64,000 nt of DNA from Papiliotrema nemorosa. Its lineage: Eukaryota > Basidiomycota > Tremellomycetes > Tremellales > Rhynchogastremaceae. The stretch lies in the NCBI GenBank assembly GCA_032158125.1, contig JASKOT010000004.1:186001-250000 (forward strand), read 5' to 3'. The position numbers and the translations under genes are program-made. Below are positions 10,426 through 21,953 of the stretch, piece by piece; within the stretch, counting starts at the first letter, position 1; each line of letters starts with the position of its first letter. Under the pieces are notes generated by a model. The model had not been told where the DNA came from and did no database searches. It was given only the letters and a program-made list of their open reading frames with translations.

Positions 10426-12975
10426 ATGGCGTTCCCGAAGGTCTACACGGTCAACGGACCTTCCTCCACCTCGTCCACCTCCTTGCCATCATGGATCACC
10501 ACCAAACCCAAATCGACCAAAGATGCCAACGGTCATCGAAAACGAGTCAAAACTCAACGAACACTCGGTCAACTTGAACTTATCCAAGACTTCACGTTCC
10601 CCGAAGCGGCTATCAAAATCAAGACGACGCCCGATGGGCAACATGCGATAGCGACGGGATGTTACAAGCCCATGATCAAAGTGTGGGATTTAGAGCAGCT
10701 CACTGTAAAGTTTGAGCGTGTGACGGATGCCGAGAATGTGGATTTCCAAGTGAGTACACAATATGTAGAAGACGGTCAGCGACTCATGGCAGATTTTATC
10801 GTCGGATTGGACTAAATCCCTGCATCTGCAACGAGATAGGAGTTTACAACTACACACACAAGGAGGGCTACATCATTCGATACGACTACCGGTGTATGGG
10901 AGAACGCTGGGGTACCACGCTCCTAGTGCGGATGCCTTGGTGGGATGTACAGGGACAGAGGTATTCCGATTCAACCTGGAAGAAGGCAGATATATGACGC
11001 CGATCTCAGTGGCTCAAAAATGGGGAAGCAGCTTGTCGGCAGATGTGGAGGGTGTCAATGTGGTAGATGTGAACCCTAGACATGGGCTTTGGTCTTTCGG
11101 TCTGGATGGCGGAGGAGGAGTAGTGGAATTTTGGGATCCTCGGTCCAGGTCAGCTTTGACAAGGCTGAACCTGCCCACATCGACATTATTGCCCGCTCAA
11201 ATGAACGATACCGACTCGCTGGCGCCGATCAAGAGGATGGCCATCACGGCTTTGGCCTCGCACCCGACAGATGGTCTGTCCATGGCTGTTGGAACGTCGA
11301 GTGGGCATACGCTCCTTTATGATCTGCGGTCGCCCACTCCATTTGCAGTGAAGGATCAGGGTTACGGTGAGCCGATCAGGACTGTAGATTGGATCAGGGG
11401 CGGAGGAGCTCAGGAAGACGCCGGTAGGGTGATCAGTGCGGATAGCAAGGTCATCAAGGTTTGGAGCCGCGACGAGGTCAGTTTTGAATGCCATGTGCAA
11501 AGGATGTACGCTGACGAATCAGCCTTCCGCGAATCAGCTTTCCCTTCATCCACCAGCATCATTGGTCGACCTCCATGCCGTCCCCCAATCAGGTCTCATC
11601 CTCGTGGCTTGCGATTCTCCCACCTTGTCATCCTACTACGTCCCCGAGATCGGTCCTGCACCGAAATGGGCAGGATTCCTGGACTCGGTCACTGAGGAAC
11701 TGGCCGATGATGTCTCATCTGGACCGGGTAAAGGAGCATACAGCGATTTCAAATTCATCGACAAGGCAGAACTCGAAACGTGCGTTTTTGGTCGTGTATC
11801 CCTTACTAGAGCTAATGATACAGGCTCGGTCTCACTCATCTTATCGGTACGCCTGCTCTCAAGCCGTACATGCACGGATACTTCCTCTCTCTCAAACTCT
11901 ACACCACCGCGCGGCTCATCGCCAATCCCACTTCCTACGCCGAACACCGAGAAAGAGTTGTCGCCGATCGACTCGCTGCAAAGGCCGAATCTCGTATCCG
12001 AGCGAGGAAAGAAGCACCCAAAGTCAACAAGGCTCTGGCGGAGCGTATCCGACGAGCCGAGGAGAGGGAAGAGGCTGTGGAGAAGAGAAAGAGGGAGAAG
12101 AAAGGTTTGCCGGTGGATGAGACGTCTGGGGAGAAGAAGAAGGGAGGATTGTTGGCGGATGATCGATTCAAGGAGATCTTCGAGAACCCAGACTTTGAGG
12201 TCGATCAGGAGAGCAGAGAGTTTGCTCTGCTTAACCCCGCCACGGCGAACAACAATGTGAGTGGATCAATACAGCATCGAGTTCTGTGTGCTGACGGTAA
12301 AGGCTCTGCGTAAGACTGCAGTACAAGATGAAGAGGATGAGAGCGATCGAGGGTCTTCCGATCTGGACGACGACGACGAGTCGGATCAGGAGGATGAGGA
12401 TATGGTCGAAGACGATGAAGACGACAGTGAGGATGACGAAGAGGAGGCGGACAGCGATGAGAGTGATGATGGGGGTAAGTTCAGGCTGCAGCCATTGTGA
12501 TCTGTTTGGACGCTGAATTATCGCAGACTTGCAACAATATGATCCTCGAAACATCAAACGAAACGAACAGTTCTCTTCCCAACGAGCAGGACCATCGCGT
12601 CAACCAAAACTGGTTATGGGCGCCGGCGGTCGATCTGCCCAATCGCAAACGTTCGGTCAACGGTTATCTGCAAACACCTCTAGAGCGAACGGCAAAGCCA
12701 AAGCTGCGATCGATAGCAGTGTACTATCAACTCGCAGAAGCGCAGACGGAGGGATGGAAATGTCCTTTATACCTTCTTCCAAGCCTCGTCGAGGGGAACA
12801 AGAAGAGCAAGACGAGTATTCAGGCGGGACAAAACGGGTCAACAGGAAGATTGAGAAGTTTGGCGCGGGTATGGAGAGGGGGCAAGAGGATGAGCCGGAT
12901 GGAGGTAGGGGAGGAAGGACAAAGAGGAGGGATGTTGGGAGGAGCGCATCGAAAAATGCGTTTAGGCGGAGGTAG
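10426..12975 (+). CDS. ENP2: ENP2/NOL10 WD40 protein of the small-subunit processome
   Basis: Nucleolar WD-repeat protein needed for 18S rRNA maturation. Six exons: 10426-10749, 10793-11476, 11538-11779, 11824-12256, 12303-12474 and 12527-12975. The start MAFPKVYTVNGPS matches the family N-terminus. WD propeller landmarks: IKIKTTPDGQHAIATGCYKPMIKVWDLEQL, HLQRDRSLQLHTQGG, and YYVPEIGPAPKWAGFLD. Then the NUC153-type helical part (GTPALKPYMHGYFLSLKLY), a Lys/Arg-rich segment, a long Asp/Glu tract (fifth exon) and a basic C-terminus ending NAFRRR. An in-frame ATG at 10153 would add 91 residues without conservation, so 10426 is preferred. Length about 767 aa fits Enp2. Confidence 0.92.
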
Positions 12976-13016
12976 AGTGAGTGAAGGCAAAATGGCATGC
13001 ATTGAACGAGCCATGA

Positions 13017-14073
13017 TTATAAGACTGAAATCCAAATTACCATGGAGACTAGGAGGAAAGGGAAAGACGTCTGCGTTGAACGGGACGAAGCTGATGCGTA
13101 CTGATCTGTCAGAGACCAGACCTGTTCACCTGCGTGATTGACTCTCACCTTGCCGTAGACGACCATCTTGGAGTAATCTTGAAAGTTGGGCACACCGCCT
13201 TGTCCCGCGTTCTCAGCTATGGCAGCCGTGGGGATGTCTGCCATGCGTCGGGTCGAAGACGATCTCCCGATGCCAGTCTCTACCGGGGGTGAGAGACCTG
13301 GAGGAAGACTCGATGTCGAGGAACTCTGGCGCGAAGGTGTCGTAATATCTGATGGCAAGGGGAAACCGGGTGACTGACTCTGTGTATCATGAGCAGGTTC
13401 CGACACTCCCGCGCTCGGCGATGCTGTTCCAACGCTGCTAATGGAGGATGACGAAAGTGATGGAGTGCCAACTTGGCTTTGAGCAGGATTGGGTGAAGGA
13501 CCGAGAGGTGCTGACGATTTGATCGCAGAGGTGGAAGATGAAGGAGGGTCGATTAGTCCAGCGGATATACGCGGGTCTTGATCTGTCTTTGAGAAGAAGG
13601 ACATGTGGCCGTAACCCCCACATCGTTGGCTCGAATCACCAGGACAGGGGTATTGACAATTCGTCTCAGAGACGGGTCTCACGAAATCGAGATGCGAGCC
13701 GCAAAAACATTGGGTGCCGACTTCTGTCATGTAAGCCGGGAACAACTGATCAAGAGGCGTAAGGGGGTCGGATGAGGTGTTGGACTAACCTAGAGCGGCA
13801 TACGGGGTATGTTTTGTGCCTTGACAATAGGTTACACAATCTTGGATGGTCATATCGTTTGTGCCCAAAACTAACCAGTCAACCTCGATAAGAGTACATC
13901 ATGATGAGGTCAAGATGGGAAAGCGACTCACACTCGTCAGTCATGATTCTAGATCCGTTGCCTTCGTACAGACAACCGATGTACGACCATCCTGGTGGAA
14001 GGGACGGGATGTTCGCTCCGACTACCGTTTTCGCCACTACGAACAGGAAGCTCAATACAAGCAGGCTTCTCAT
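13017..14073 (-). CDS. WSC-domain cell-surface protein with probable GPI signal
   Basis: Cell-wall or membrane sensor-type protein. Three exons: 13932-14073, 13790-13870 and 13017-13723. A signal peptide (MRSLLVLSFLFVVAKTVVG) leads to a single WSC carbohydrate-binding domain: GWSYIGCLYEG, MTIQDCVTYCQGT, VGTQCFCGSHLDF, CQYPCPGDSSQRCGGYGHMSFF, with the expected eight cysteines. A ~120-residue Ser/Thr/Pro stalk follows. The C-terminus is hydrophobic (FPFLLVSMVIWISVL) after a small-residue stretch, as in GPI-anchored proteins; there is no basic cytoplasmic tail as in yeast Wsc sensors. A possible 43-nt intron near 13098-13140 would shift the frame and remove the anchor signal; I read through it. 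Confidence 0.8.
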
Positions 14074-14566
14074 CCTTGTTCGCAGAAGAAGCAGGTTGCG
14101 AATGGCTGCAGTGGCGAACAGAGATTTCGTGTGTGAAGATGAAGATGTGAGCGATGATGCGGTGGGCGACAGACTTGTTGCTCGATTCGACCATGCTCAA
14201 AGATCCTTTGGGGACGACCTGGATGGACCGGTGAGTGATTGCCCGAAAGTTCTGCTTTCGTTCCTGGCGATGTGTGATGAGAGAAGCCCAGTGCATTAAG
14301 GCAAAGGATAGTCACATTGTCTGACTTCCTTTGAAGCTGCCTCGATTATGCCAGACGTCCTTGGGATGGTGTCGACTTCGTGCTTCCCCGAAAGTTAACT
14401 CCTTTTCATATATGACAGAAAATCTCAAAGGTATGCCTTCGACGGCACCCCATCGTTCGATGAGGGCTTGCATAAGGGAGTTATCACGATTCTCGCGTTC
14501 TGCGTGCCAATACTCCCCCGCTATAGTAAAAAATTCTGTCGGTAACCCCAGCAGAAGGTCAATGCA

Positions 14567-15381
14567 TCATATCAACACCGTCAAGAGACACGCCACACTC
14601 ATCCCGAGTATCCAAAGCGACAGAGACAACACCAGATCCCGTCCAGAACCGCTGATGACCTAGTGGCGTCATTCATGGCAGTGCTATTATCTTGACTATC
14701 ACTCACCATGCCAAAAGATACCTGTTTCGAAGCATCACGAAGTTTGGGCATATCAGTGGCGGTAGTCACATCTGGGCTCGAACTCGTCGAGTTATCGTTT
14801 CCGTTGGTGCCTCTCCACATGGATCGTGAGAGGGTGTCTTGCTCGGAGGCAGAACGATCCGTGGAACGGGATACGGATGCCGTACTGAGACTAGGGGATC
14901 TGGTAGATATGACAGAGCTGGGAGGTGTCAAGGTCGGAGTAGCGGATGACATACCGATGCCCGTTGTCGAAGTGGGAATCGGAGCTGGAAGGTATATCGA
15001 CACTGCATCCCCGACTGCCGTCTTCTCGGCCAGCGTCGATGTCGTATACCAGCCATTCGTCCTTGAACTGGTAGTTGCTTGCCGATCTGTCCTCCATGTA
15101 TTTCGCCATGCCGATTCTGCGCCCTGGTCATAGCCTTCATCGTATTCATCCCCACCGTAGTCTTCCTCGTCATCATCGTCATGATGGTAGTCCTCGTCCT
15201 CTTCTTCATCGTAGCTCTGCTCTCGCCAATCGTAGCCGTTTTCGTGATTGTCATCATAACGCTCCTTTCCGGCTACACGGGGAGTAGAATCATAACGATA
15301 TCGAGATCGTTGTTCTGATGCCGCGTGTATCACAGTGGACAAGGAAAGCACGAATAACGTAGATATCCTGGGTAGAAGCAT
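14567..15381 (-). CDS. Acidic Ser/Thr-rich secreted protein, probably GPI-anchored
   Basis: Two exons (14707-15381 and 14567-14659) joined by a 47-nt phase-0 intron. Signal peptide MLLPRISTLFVLSLSTVIHA. Residues about 45-85 are dense in Asp, Glu, Tyr and His (EEEDEDYHHDDDDEEDYGG), the rest is Ser/Thr-rich and likely O-glycosylated. The spliced last exon ends SGSGRDLVLSLSLWILGMSVACLLTVLI in two pieces: a small-residue cleavage zone then a hydrophobic tail, a good GPI signal; without splicing this tail is lost. No cysteines outside the tail and no known domain. It lies head-to-tail behind the WSC gene, so the two form a small surface-protein pair. Confidence 0.72.
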
Positions 15382-15953
15382 TGAGGTGATCTAGGAAGGA
15401 CGTCGATCTATAAGCGGGCTGACAGAGATGAGGGAAAGCTTTGGGGGTGGGCTGCGACAACGGATTGATCGAGATGGCGTCGAGAATCGATTTTTCAATC
15501 GGTCGTAACACCATTTGACTTCAAGTCTAGGTAACGCTACATTAGTACCCTCACTGCTTGAAGCGTCCAAGGCAAGATCGCGTGAGAAGCGATCTCGACA
15601 CCTCGTTCGTCGGATCAGACCAATCATCCCCGGCAAGGATGGTCAGATGTTCGCCCTGCATACCTTCTTCGCGTGAATCCGATTTGAAACCCTGATGGAC
15701 GAGTTTCAAAGGCGTCAATCTCCCTCTTGCGACGGTCCATTGTTAATCTTGCGCCACAAAGGTACTTTGATGATACACGTATTCACCACCGAATATTGAC
15801 GGAGGCGCAGTCAATTTGATTGCCCATCGGTCTCGAGGGCGCATGCGTGAATTGTTGATGGAGCGATCAGTGTTAGCTGTGATCGATGTAGAGATCAGAA
15901 GACGATTTTCATTCTTGGATGCATCATGATTCGACGCATTGTCGTTTTCTGTC
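15382..15953. other. Intergenic, no gene seen
   Basis: About 570 bp upstream of the acidic GPI-type gene and downstream of the RidA gene. No exon chain, RNA gene or repeat could be supported. Confidence 0.45.
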
Positions 15954-16794
15954 TTACAGTGAAGCAGCCTGCTTGTGCTCAGCAGCAATGAACCTATACA
16001 TCAGCCTCCTTCCGAACCGCCATCTCCCTTTGGAGACTGATAGACTCACTCGGCCTCGACCAAGACATCCTTTGGCAGTCTCGCAACCTCGACGCAACTT
16101 CGAGCAGGCTTGGTCTCACCGAAAAACTCGGTGTAAATCTTGTTGATAGCGACGAAATCGTTCATGTCCTTGATGAAGACTGTCACTTTGAGGACGTGAG
16201 AAGGGGAAGAGTTGGAGGCGGCAAGGACGGCAGAGATGTTCTTGAAGACTTGTTTCTGATCGTTAGAAAACTCCCCTGCACGGCTCTTGATGAATGATCA
16301 GGGAATGTCGGCAAGATGGAGAGATGGGAGTCAAGGAATATATCTGTACGCACAGTCTGCTCCTCTACGCCGCCCGAGACGATCTCCATGGTCTTAGGGT
16401 CAAGAGGGATGGCACCGGATGCGTAGATGAGCTGTGATGCTATCAGCCAGTTGTCTCCATATCCTGCTTGACCATGGTCTGCAACTTGTACTCACACCAT
16501 TGTGCTTGACGGCCTGGATCGTCAACTTTCAGCTTTCAACGCCATTTAGCGAAGACAATAACTCACCTGGACGTAAGGCCCAATAGCAGCGGGAGCGTCT
16601 GATATCAGCTTTGACCTGTGATCTCGATATGAGTGCTCACTCTCAGTAGCGACGACGGTGTAAGGAGAAGACATGTTGATCAAGCGGGACGAGGTGAAAG
16701 TCCGGTAAACGTGTAAACGAGCGGGTGATCTGGGAGCTGCAGAGGAAAGACGAGAGATGAGCCGAGATCCTGATCTGATTGCGATGCTTGACAT
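15954..16794 (-). CDS. MMF1: RidA/YjgF/UK114-family enamine deaminase (MMF1/HMF1-like)
   Basis: Hydrolyses reactive 2-aminoacrylate-type enamines released by PLP enzymes. Six exons (16641-16794, 16567-16598, 16496-16513, 16354-16431, 16050-16255, 15954-15993), together 528 nt, 175 aa. One exon is only 18 nt. The first 40 residues form a basic, Ser-rich mitochondrial presequence; Met41 (16674) would start the classic cytosolic form MSSPYTVVATE. Family motifs: APAAIGPYVQAVKHNG, LIYASGAIPLDP, VFKNISAVLAASNSSPSHVLKVTVFI, and the signature ARSCVEVARLPKDVLVEAEFIA with the catalytic Arg in PARSCV. One gene may therefore make both the Mmf1-like and Hmf1-like forms. Confidence 0.9.
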
Positions 16795-17070
16795 GCGAAT
16801 CTCACTCGAGTCAAGGCGAGACTTACAGGTTGAAAGTGATGGTAGCAGTCGAATGAGGATGATAGGAGGAGGATGGGGTTGAAATCAGCTCGGAATGTCG
16901 GGAATGCCCGACCGATTCACCCGGCCGAATGGGGGGTCATTGGTGGCACTGGATCGTTCACTGAGCAATCGTCTCCGCAGCCCTCTGAGATTGCAGAGAT
17001 AGTGGAAGGTACTATGGATACATATGATCGGGTAGTCGTTGAGATCCGCACGGGGCTCACAGCCTTTAGC

Positions 17071-17424
17071 TCATCGCCCCCCAGGCCCACCCATTCCACC
17101 CGGTCCACCACCCATTCCATCAGGTCCACCACCCATGCCCATCCCCCCACCTCCTCCCATTCCACCACCATGATGTCCACGGAAAACTCCTGGACCACCC
17201 GGACCATCAGGCGGACGACCAAATCCGCCCCCCATACCCCCTCCCATTCCCGGTCTGTCAAATCCACCACCACCGCCACCCATCATTCCTCCCATGCCCC
17301 CCATGCCGCTCATGCCGCTCATGGGCGGGCGGCCATTTGGAGCCCCCATCCCGTCGAAATGTCTAGAATGGAAACAGCCCTGACCATCAGTGAAACCATT
17401 GTTTTCGTCGAGACTGCTCACCAT
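17071..17424 (-). CDS. Small Gly/Met-rich protein (tentative)
   Basis: Intronless 117-codon ORF whose last 85 residues are repeats of GGM, GMGG and GG with FDRPG, FGRPPDG and PDGMGG units. A TATA-like ATATAAAG lies near 17566-17576, about 145 bp upstream. The N-terminus contains one Cys and no signal peptide. A GT donor right after the ATG and a TCTAG before the repeat make an alternative spliced start possible. The complementary plus-strand ORF is also open but is His/Ser/Thr-rich, as expected from reading Gly/Met codons backwards. Function unknown; it could be an RNA-binding low-complexity protein. Confidence 0.45.
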   Translation of the reverse strand: MVSSLDENNGFTDGQGCFHSRHFDGMGAPNGRPPMSGMSGMGGMGGMMGGGGGGFDRPGMGGGMGGGFGRPPDGPGGPGVFRGHHGGGMGGGGGMGMGGGPDGMGGGPGGMGGPGGR

Positions 17425-17576
17425 TAACAGTCAGTGTGATGTCCGCTATTAGTTCTGTCGCGCGCCAATGTTGATTGATGCCTTATGTTCTTTAGACGAG
17501 TAAACTATCCGCTAAGATGGAAGTTGATGTGATCGTGCGGAGGGATCGTCAGACAATCTTGTGAGCTTTATATGAG

Positions 17577-18112
17577 GATAAGCGGAAGAGGAGCGTTAGT
17601 TGACACTGCCCCACGACGCTTGCCTGGGTTCGCCCTATGACTTCATCGGGTACGCTGGATACCAGAGTCGCAATGACAGAGACTTAACTCATGCTGCGAT
17701 ACTTATGTATGACGAGATGGAAGCTGTTCATCACCATTCCACATTGGGGAAGGGTGCGGGAGAAGCTTCAGTCAGAGCTATAAGCTTCGGGAGGGAGTTC
17801 TCACTACGCACGCAGCTATTCGCTTGGCCGCTCCCCCTCTCGCGTTGGTAGATTGCGCTGTGTACTCCAGTGTGCTGTCATCTCGAAGCTGGTCCGGGAG
17901 AGGAACGGCGATCCAATGATGGCCCCGACATCTTGATAAGACTGCGGCGCAGTGAGATCTGGTGAAGGTCCGCGGCAATTGGTCCGCTCATGTTGCTCGT
18001 GTGGGTGTGATAGAAGCCATGCATCAAGAGGGAAGACAATACCTGAAGAACCTCCACCAGCTACTTAGATACAAAAAACCACCTCTGCCGTTGACAAAAA
18101 CCCCTGCACAGT
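17577..18112. other. Intergenic, no gene seen
   Basis: About 540 bp between the promoter of the Gly/Met-rich ORF and the 3' end of the aldolase gene. Nothing recognisable on either strand. Confidence 0.45.
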
Positions 18113-19422
18113 CTAGAGGGACTCTTCGAACTCAAAGTCTTCCTTCAACAGCTCCTGAATACCTTTCTTGGTCTTCTCGTCGGTCGGGCCCAGGGGCAAT
18201 CGGCATTCTCCTCCAAGACCCTGCTCGACAAAGTGGTCCAAGAAGTATTTAGCGCCCTGGAAGCTGAATCCAACGGCAATACCATCACTTCGAGCGACTG
18301 TCATGAGCACGCTCCTGACTCGCTTGCACCTGGACCGAGTCTACTCACGTCGATCTTGCAATTCCCTAGCCTCCTTGAAAGCCTTCTGATCGCCAGCCAA
18401 TCCTTTCACACCTTGGTCATAGAGCCTCCTGACAGTCTTGGGGAACAAGCCTCCAGTAGAAGTGATACAGCCCGTGTGGTGGGATAACAAGGCAGAAAGG
18501 AAAGTATCGCTGAATCCAGGTAACAATTGGAATTGACCGCCCTCAATGACCGAGTTGAGGTATTCTCCCTTTCGCTTAAGGTACTCGGGTGATTGGGTGT
18601 GAAGAGCTATCCGGTTTCCTTTTCCAATGTTACCGCAAGTGAGTTTGACACCGAAACAGTTGGGGTGGTCGGCGAGCTCAGAGAGCTCATCAGAGTTCAT
18701 GTCGATCCCTCCGGCAGCTCCACTGTGCGTAAGCGTCAGCTCACGCGCGTCCTTGAGGAAGGCCAAGTTGCTAAGGTATTGAACCTTCCAGGTGATTGTA
18801 ATGACGACTCACGGGAAGTTGTAAATCATGATGGGGAGGGGAGATCGGTCCATGACACCCTTGAAGAAGCCCAGAATGGCCTGTCGATCGTTCCTCATGG
18901 CGAAAGAGAAGTATCCTGTTCATCAGCGCCTACATTCAAATCATCCCATACAACACTCCGCACAGGCCCATACTCGGGACTTGACAAAAGGTGACGCCAT
19001 CGACTCACCTGGAAGAATCACAATGGCATGGGAAGCACCAGCATCGGCAGCTTCCTGAGTAAGCTCCAGGGTAGTCTGCAACGATCCTCCTCCCGTTCCA
19101 ACCAACAACGGTGCATCTTGCATCCCAGCATTGTCTAGCGCCTTTCGGGCAGTCTTGACCGAGGCTTTTCTCTCTGCGTTTGACAAGTGCGAGGCTTCCC
19201 ATTAGCCCATGCCAAGAAGGATACCGAGGACTCACCTTCACCAGTCGTACCGAGAAGCACAATGTTGATACCGGCTTTAGCACATCTGACCACCTGTTTG
19301 GCGAGTGCCTCGTGGTCTATCTCATCGAGTCCAGCTTTGAAAGGTGTAGTGAGCGGAACACCGGGTCCGTTTCTCCACTTGGGTCGGGAGACGCCGTTGG
19401 AAGAAGAACCGTTGATGGCCAT
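18113..19422 (-). CDS. DapA-family pyruvate aldolase (HOGA1/L-threo-3-deoxyhexulosonate aldolase-like)
   Basis: Class I aldolase of the dihydrodipicolinate synthase superfamily. Five exons: 19236-19422, 19009-19194, 18813-18915, 18349-18722 and 18113-18297 (344 aa). Motifs: GVPLTTPF at the N-terminus, GTTGEASHLSNAERK (pyruvate-binding GTTGE), LVGTGGGSLQTTLELTQEA, PIMIYNFPGAAGG with the catalytic Tyr, and FGVKLTCGN with the Schiff-base Lys. Fungi make lysine by the aminoadipate route, so this is not a lysine enzyme. In fungi this branch cleaves 4-hydroxy-2-oxoglutarate or the galacturonate product L-threo-3-deoxyhexulosonate; the sequence alone does not decide. The start at 19422 is preferred over an upstream in-frame Met at 19491. 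Confidence 0.85.
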
Positions 19423-20269
19423 GGTGGTATATACTGCTGTGTCGGGGATGGTAGTTGATGAGGTTGGACTGAGTGGAATCTGGCAAGACAACGTATGATC
19501 CTGTACGAGAGGGACTTTGTCCTTGACTTATATACACGTATGGTCCACATTGTCGCTGGAAACGGCTTTGAGGGTTAGCCCTTCCCGGGTCATGCCGCGG
19601 ATTCCGCGATTTACCGTTGGCCACCCACCGCTGCAGCGGCTTGTCGTTCCTTTGTATGCCCCTCACTCGACGCTGTGCACACATATCTAGCATGTATATA
19701 CAGTATCGAAAAGGTTTTTCCGACTACCACGGCTGATGTGATCCACTCTGAGCCTTCTCAGACAAAGCAAAAGGACAGCTGAGGTGGAAGTGCAACCAGA
19801 CTTCTTCTCTCTGAGGTCGCTCAGTCGGAAACCCGTCGATTACCGGTGGAGGTTTTGCCGGGGACATCTGCCGAACATGGGCATTTCAGTCCTTTCATTG
19901 CCTGAGCGACATTCACACTTGCAGTTGTTGCAACGCATCACACCTTGTCAGACCACCTTTGTCTGTCCACCTGAGTCATGTAGTGCTCATGAGCCATGTT
20001 CCCCCTATCCGCCGAAAAACGTGTCAAAGGCGAAAACGCCTGGGCCACTGGCGGCTGGCACCGTGAGATATTGGTGTATGAGAAAGCCGGTACTCGGAAT
20101 GCTCTCCGAACGGCGGAACCGCTGTAGACGAGGACCCGTCGCATCCCTGTTCCATGACGCAGGCAAGTGCATATAGCGACCGTCAGGTCTGCATATGTCA
20201 TAATGGCAGATCAACGAAGCAAGACTATGCCATATCGCTCAACTCTTACTGACACACCCACGCTGTCGC
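19423..20269. other. Intergenic, promoter side of the aldolase gene
   Basis: About 850 bp, bounded by the aldolase start and the 3' end of the SET gene. A TATA-like run (TATATA near 19523 and 19690) lies upstream of the aldolase ATG. Small ORFs at 19784-20176 show no domain or splicing support. Confidence 0.4.
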
Positions 20270-21953
20270 TCAACAACCACATGGACAACCCCCCATCCCT
20301 TGATCCACCATCCCTTCTAGCCTCTCTATACGGGACTCCAAAACGTCTTGCGTTTTCTGTATGATATCTATTTGTCCTGACCATCAATGACCTGCACTCC
20401 TGTCAGAATAAATGCTCACCCTGGCGATACACCTGACACATGCGCCTTACATCTTCCCTGACGTTCTCCACTGACGAGACCTCAACCAGCAGCTTTTCCA
20501 GCTTATCCTCCAACATTCCCCCAAGCGTTCCCAGGACATCCATCTCAAGCTGCATCTCCTCCATCTCCTTCTCATACGCCGCATGCTCATCCTCGTCTTC
20601 GTCATCTTCATCGTCGCCATCCCCATTCGCATGATCATGTCCGCACCCAGCCCCATGGACATGTCCATTCGGACCCATCATACCCCTCATCACTTGCAAC
20701 AAGTCCTGCGGTACCTCCCCGTCCCTCCTCAGAACAAACCGTTGCTTCACATCTAGCCCTTGCTCCTTCAGTCGATCAGCCAGATCGTCCGGTGCGCCCA
20801 AACGGAGGATCAGCGTGTCGTCCGGATTATCGTCCATTACAAAGCCATAAGACAGTAGCAGCTCTTCGTTGGATTTCGGGCCGTAATTGTTGAACACTTC
20901 CGAATTGGCAGGTATAGACTGAGGGGTCTGGAATGAGACGCTCGGGATCGAGCCGGACGGTCCGGAGATGGGTGAAGAGAGCCAAGTGATAGGCGTTCCT
21001 CGAGAGTCTGCAATCAGCAACAACACCAGCCAAAGTGATTCTCGTCGTGCCTGGGCCGCCGAGAGTAGAGTAGGAAGGGGTTTGTGTGTCTTACGGTTGA
21101 ATAGATCTAAACCAGGTATCAAAACGGGATAAGACTCTCCTTCCATCTCATCCTTCTTCACCTTTGCTCCACTGGCCGTCGTTTGTTCTTTCGTAGATGC
21201 AGAGCTTCCGTCCGATGGAAGACTGAGCAGTCTGGAAGGGAAAGCTCGAGAGGATATATAAGCCGTCGCAGCGAGATACTGTTCCCTACTCATCAGCACG
21301 TGTGCTATACAACCCACACCATATCTGAACATTGCCAGAGATGCGGAGACATACCAAGTAGCATCATGTATGACCTCTCTTATTCGCTCATACTCTTCCT
21401 TTCGTTCTTTTTCCTGGTCCCGTACAGTCCCAGCGAGGTTCGTACCTTCCAACAGATCCCTCTCTTCTGCTGTCCAGAATAGCGGTGTGCGTAGTGTGTC
21501 CACCGGCGGCAGAGCATCAATGTACCTTTCATGTAGTGAGCTTCCTCTCATACGTCAGTTCACTGCCTTCCATACTGCAAATGACAGTCACTTACGAGCC
21601 GCCCACATTGGAGGTGCCCTTAGCCCAACGTATGAGCAAATACGAGGCAACCATCATCCGCTCGTTCCACCCTTCCACTTTTTTCGCATCATATCCATCT
21701 ACAGATTCCAATGCATGAACACCTGATTCTCTCGTGATGGCCTTCTCAAAAGGAACCGAGATGAGTGTAGAATCCCCTTCGATATCCGTCGTGCAACAGA
21801 TGTAAACTCCTCTAGTCTCATCTGAGTTTCAGCTCATATTGGGCTTCACCAACCGTCCATCTCACCCCAATTGACCTGCAAGGAATTGTGAAATGACCCT
21901 CCGGAGCTTCTTAGCGCTCGAATAAACTCCTCGGCTGCTTCCTTTGGCGACAT
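20270..21953 (-). CDS. SET-domain protein lysine methyltransferase (RKM/SETD-like)
   Basis: Predicted protein-lysine methyltransferase of the LSMT/RKM class that modifies ribosomal or related proteins. Start at 21953 (MSPKEAAEEFIRALRSSGG). The split SET domain has GVYICCTTDIEGDSTLISVP near the N-terminus, AYISSRAFPSRLL, LIPGLDLFNHSRGTPITW after removal of an 87-nt intron (21008-21094), and the signature SEVFNNYGPKSNEELLLSYGFV (NxYGxKxNxELLxxYGF). A His/Gly/Asp-rich insert (GHVHGAGCGHDHANGDGDD) is followed by an acidic coil. The last exon, after a 43-nt intron (20377-20419), adds a coiled-coil and ends GGCPCGC. Several introns are multiples of three, so unspliced frames look misleadingly open. 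Confidence 0.82.

Noticed and set aside
13098..13140. Intron in the last exon of the WSC gene
   Set aside because: GTGAGA...GACAG is a possible 43-nt intron, but using it destroys the C-terminal hydrophobic GPI-like tail, so the unspliced frame was kept.
16873..17427. Plus-strand 184-codon ORF opposite the Gly/Met-rich ORF
   Set aside because: His/Ser/Thr repeats are what Gly/Met codons give when read backwards; the minus strand has a TATA box and regular repeats.
20403..20419. Stop codon at 20403 as the end of the SET protein
   Set aside because: A GTGAGC donor there splices over 43 nt to an exon giving a sensible coiled-coil tail that ends at 20270.
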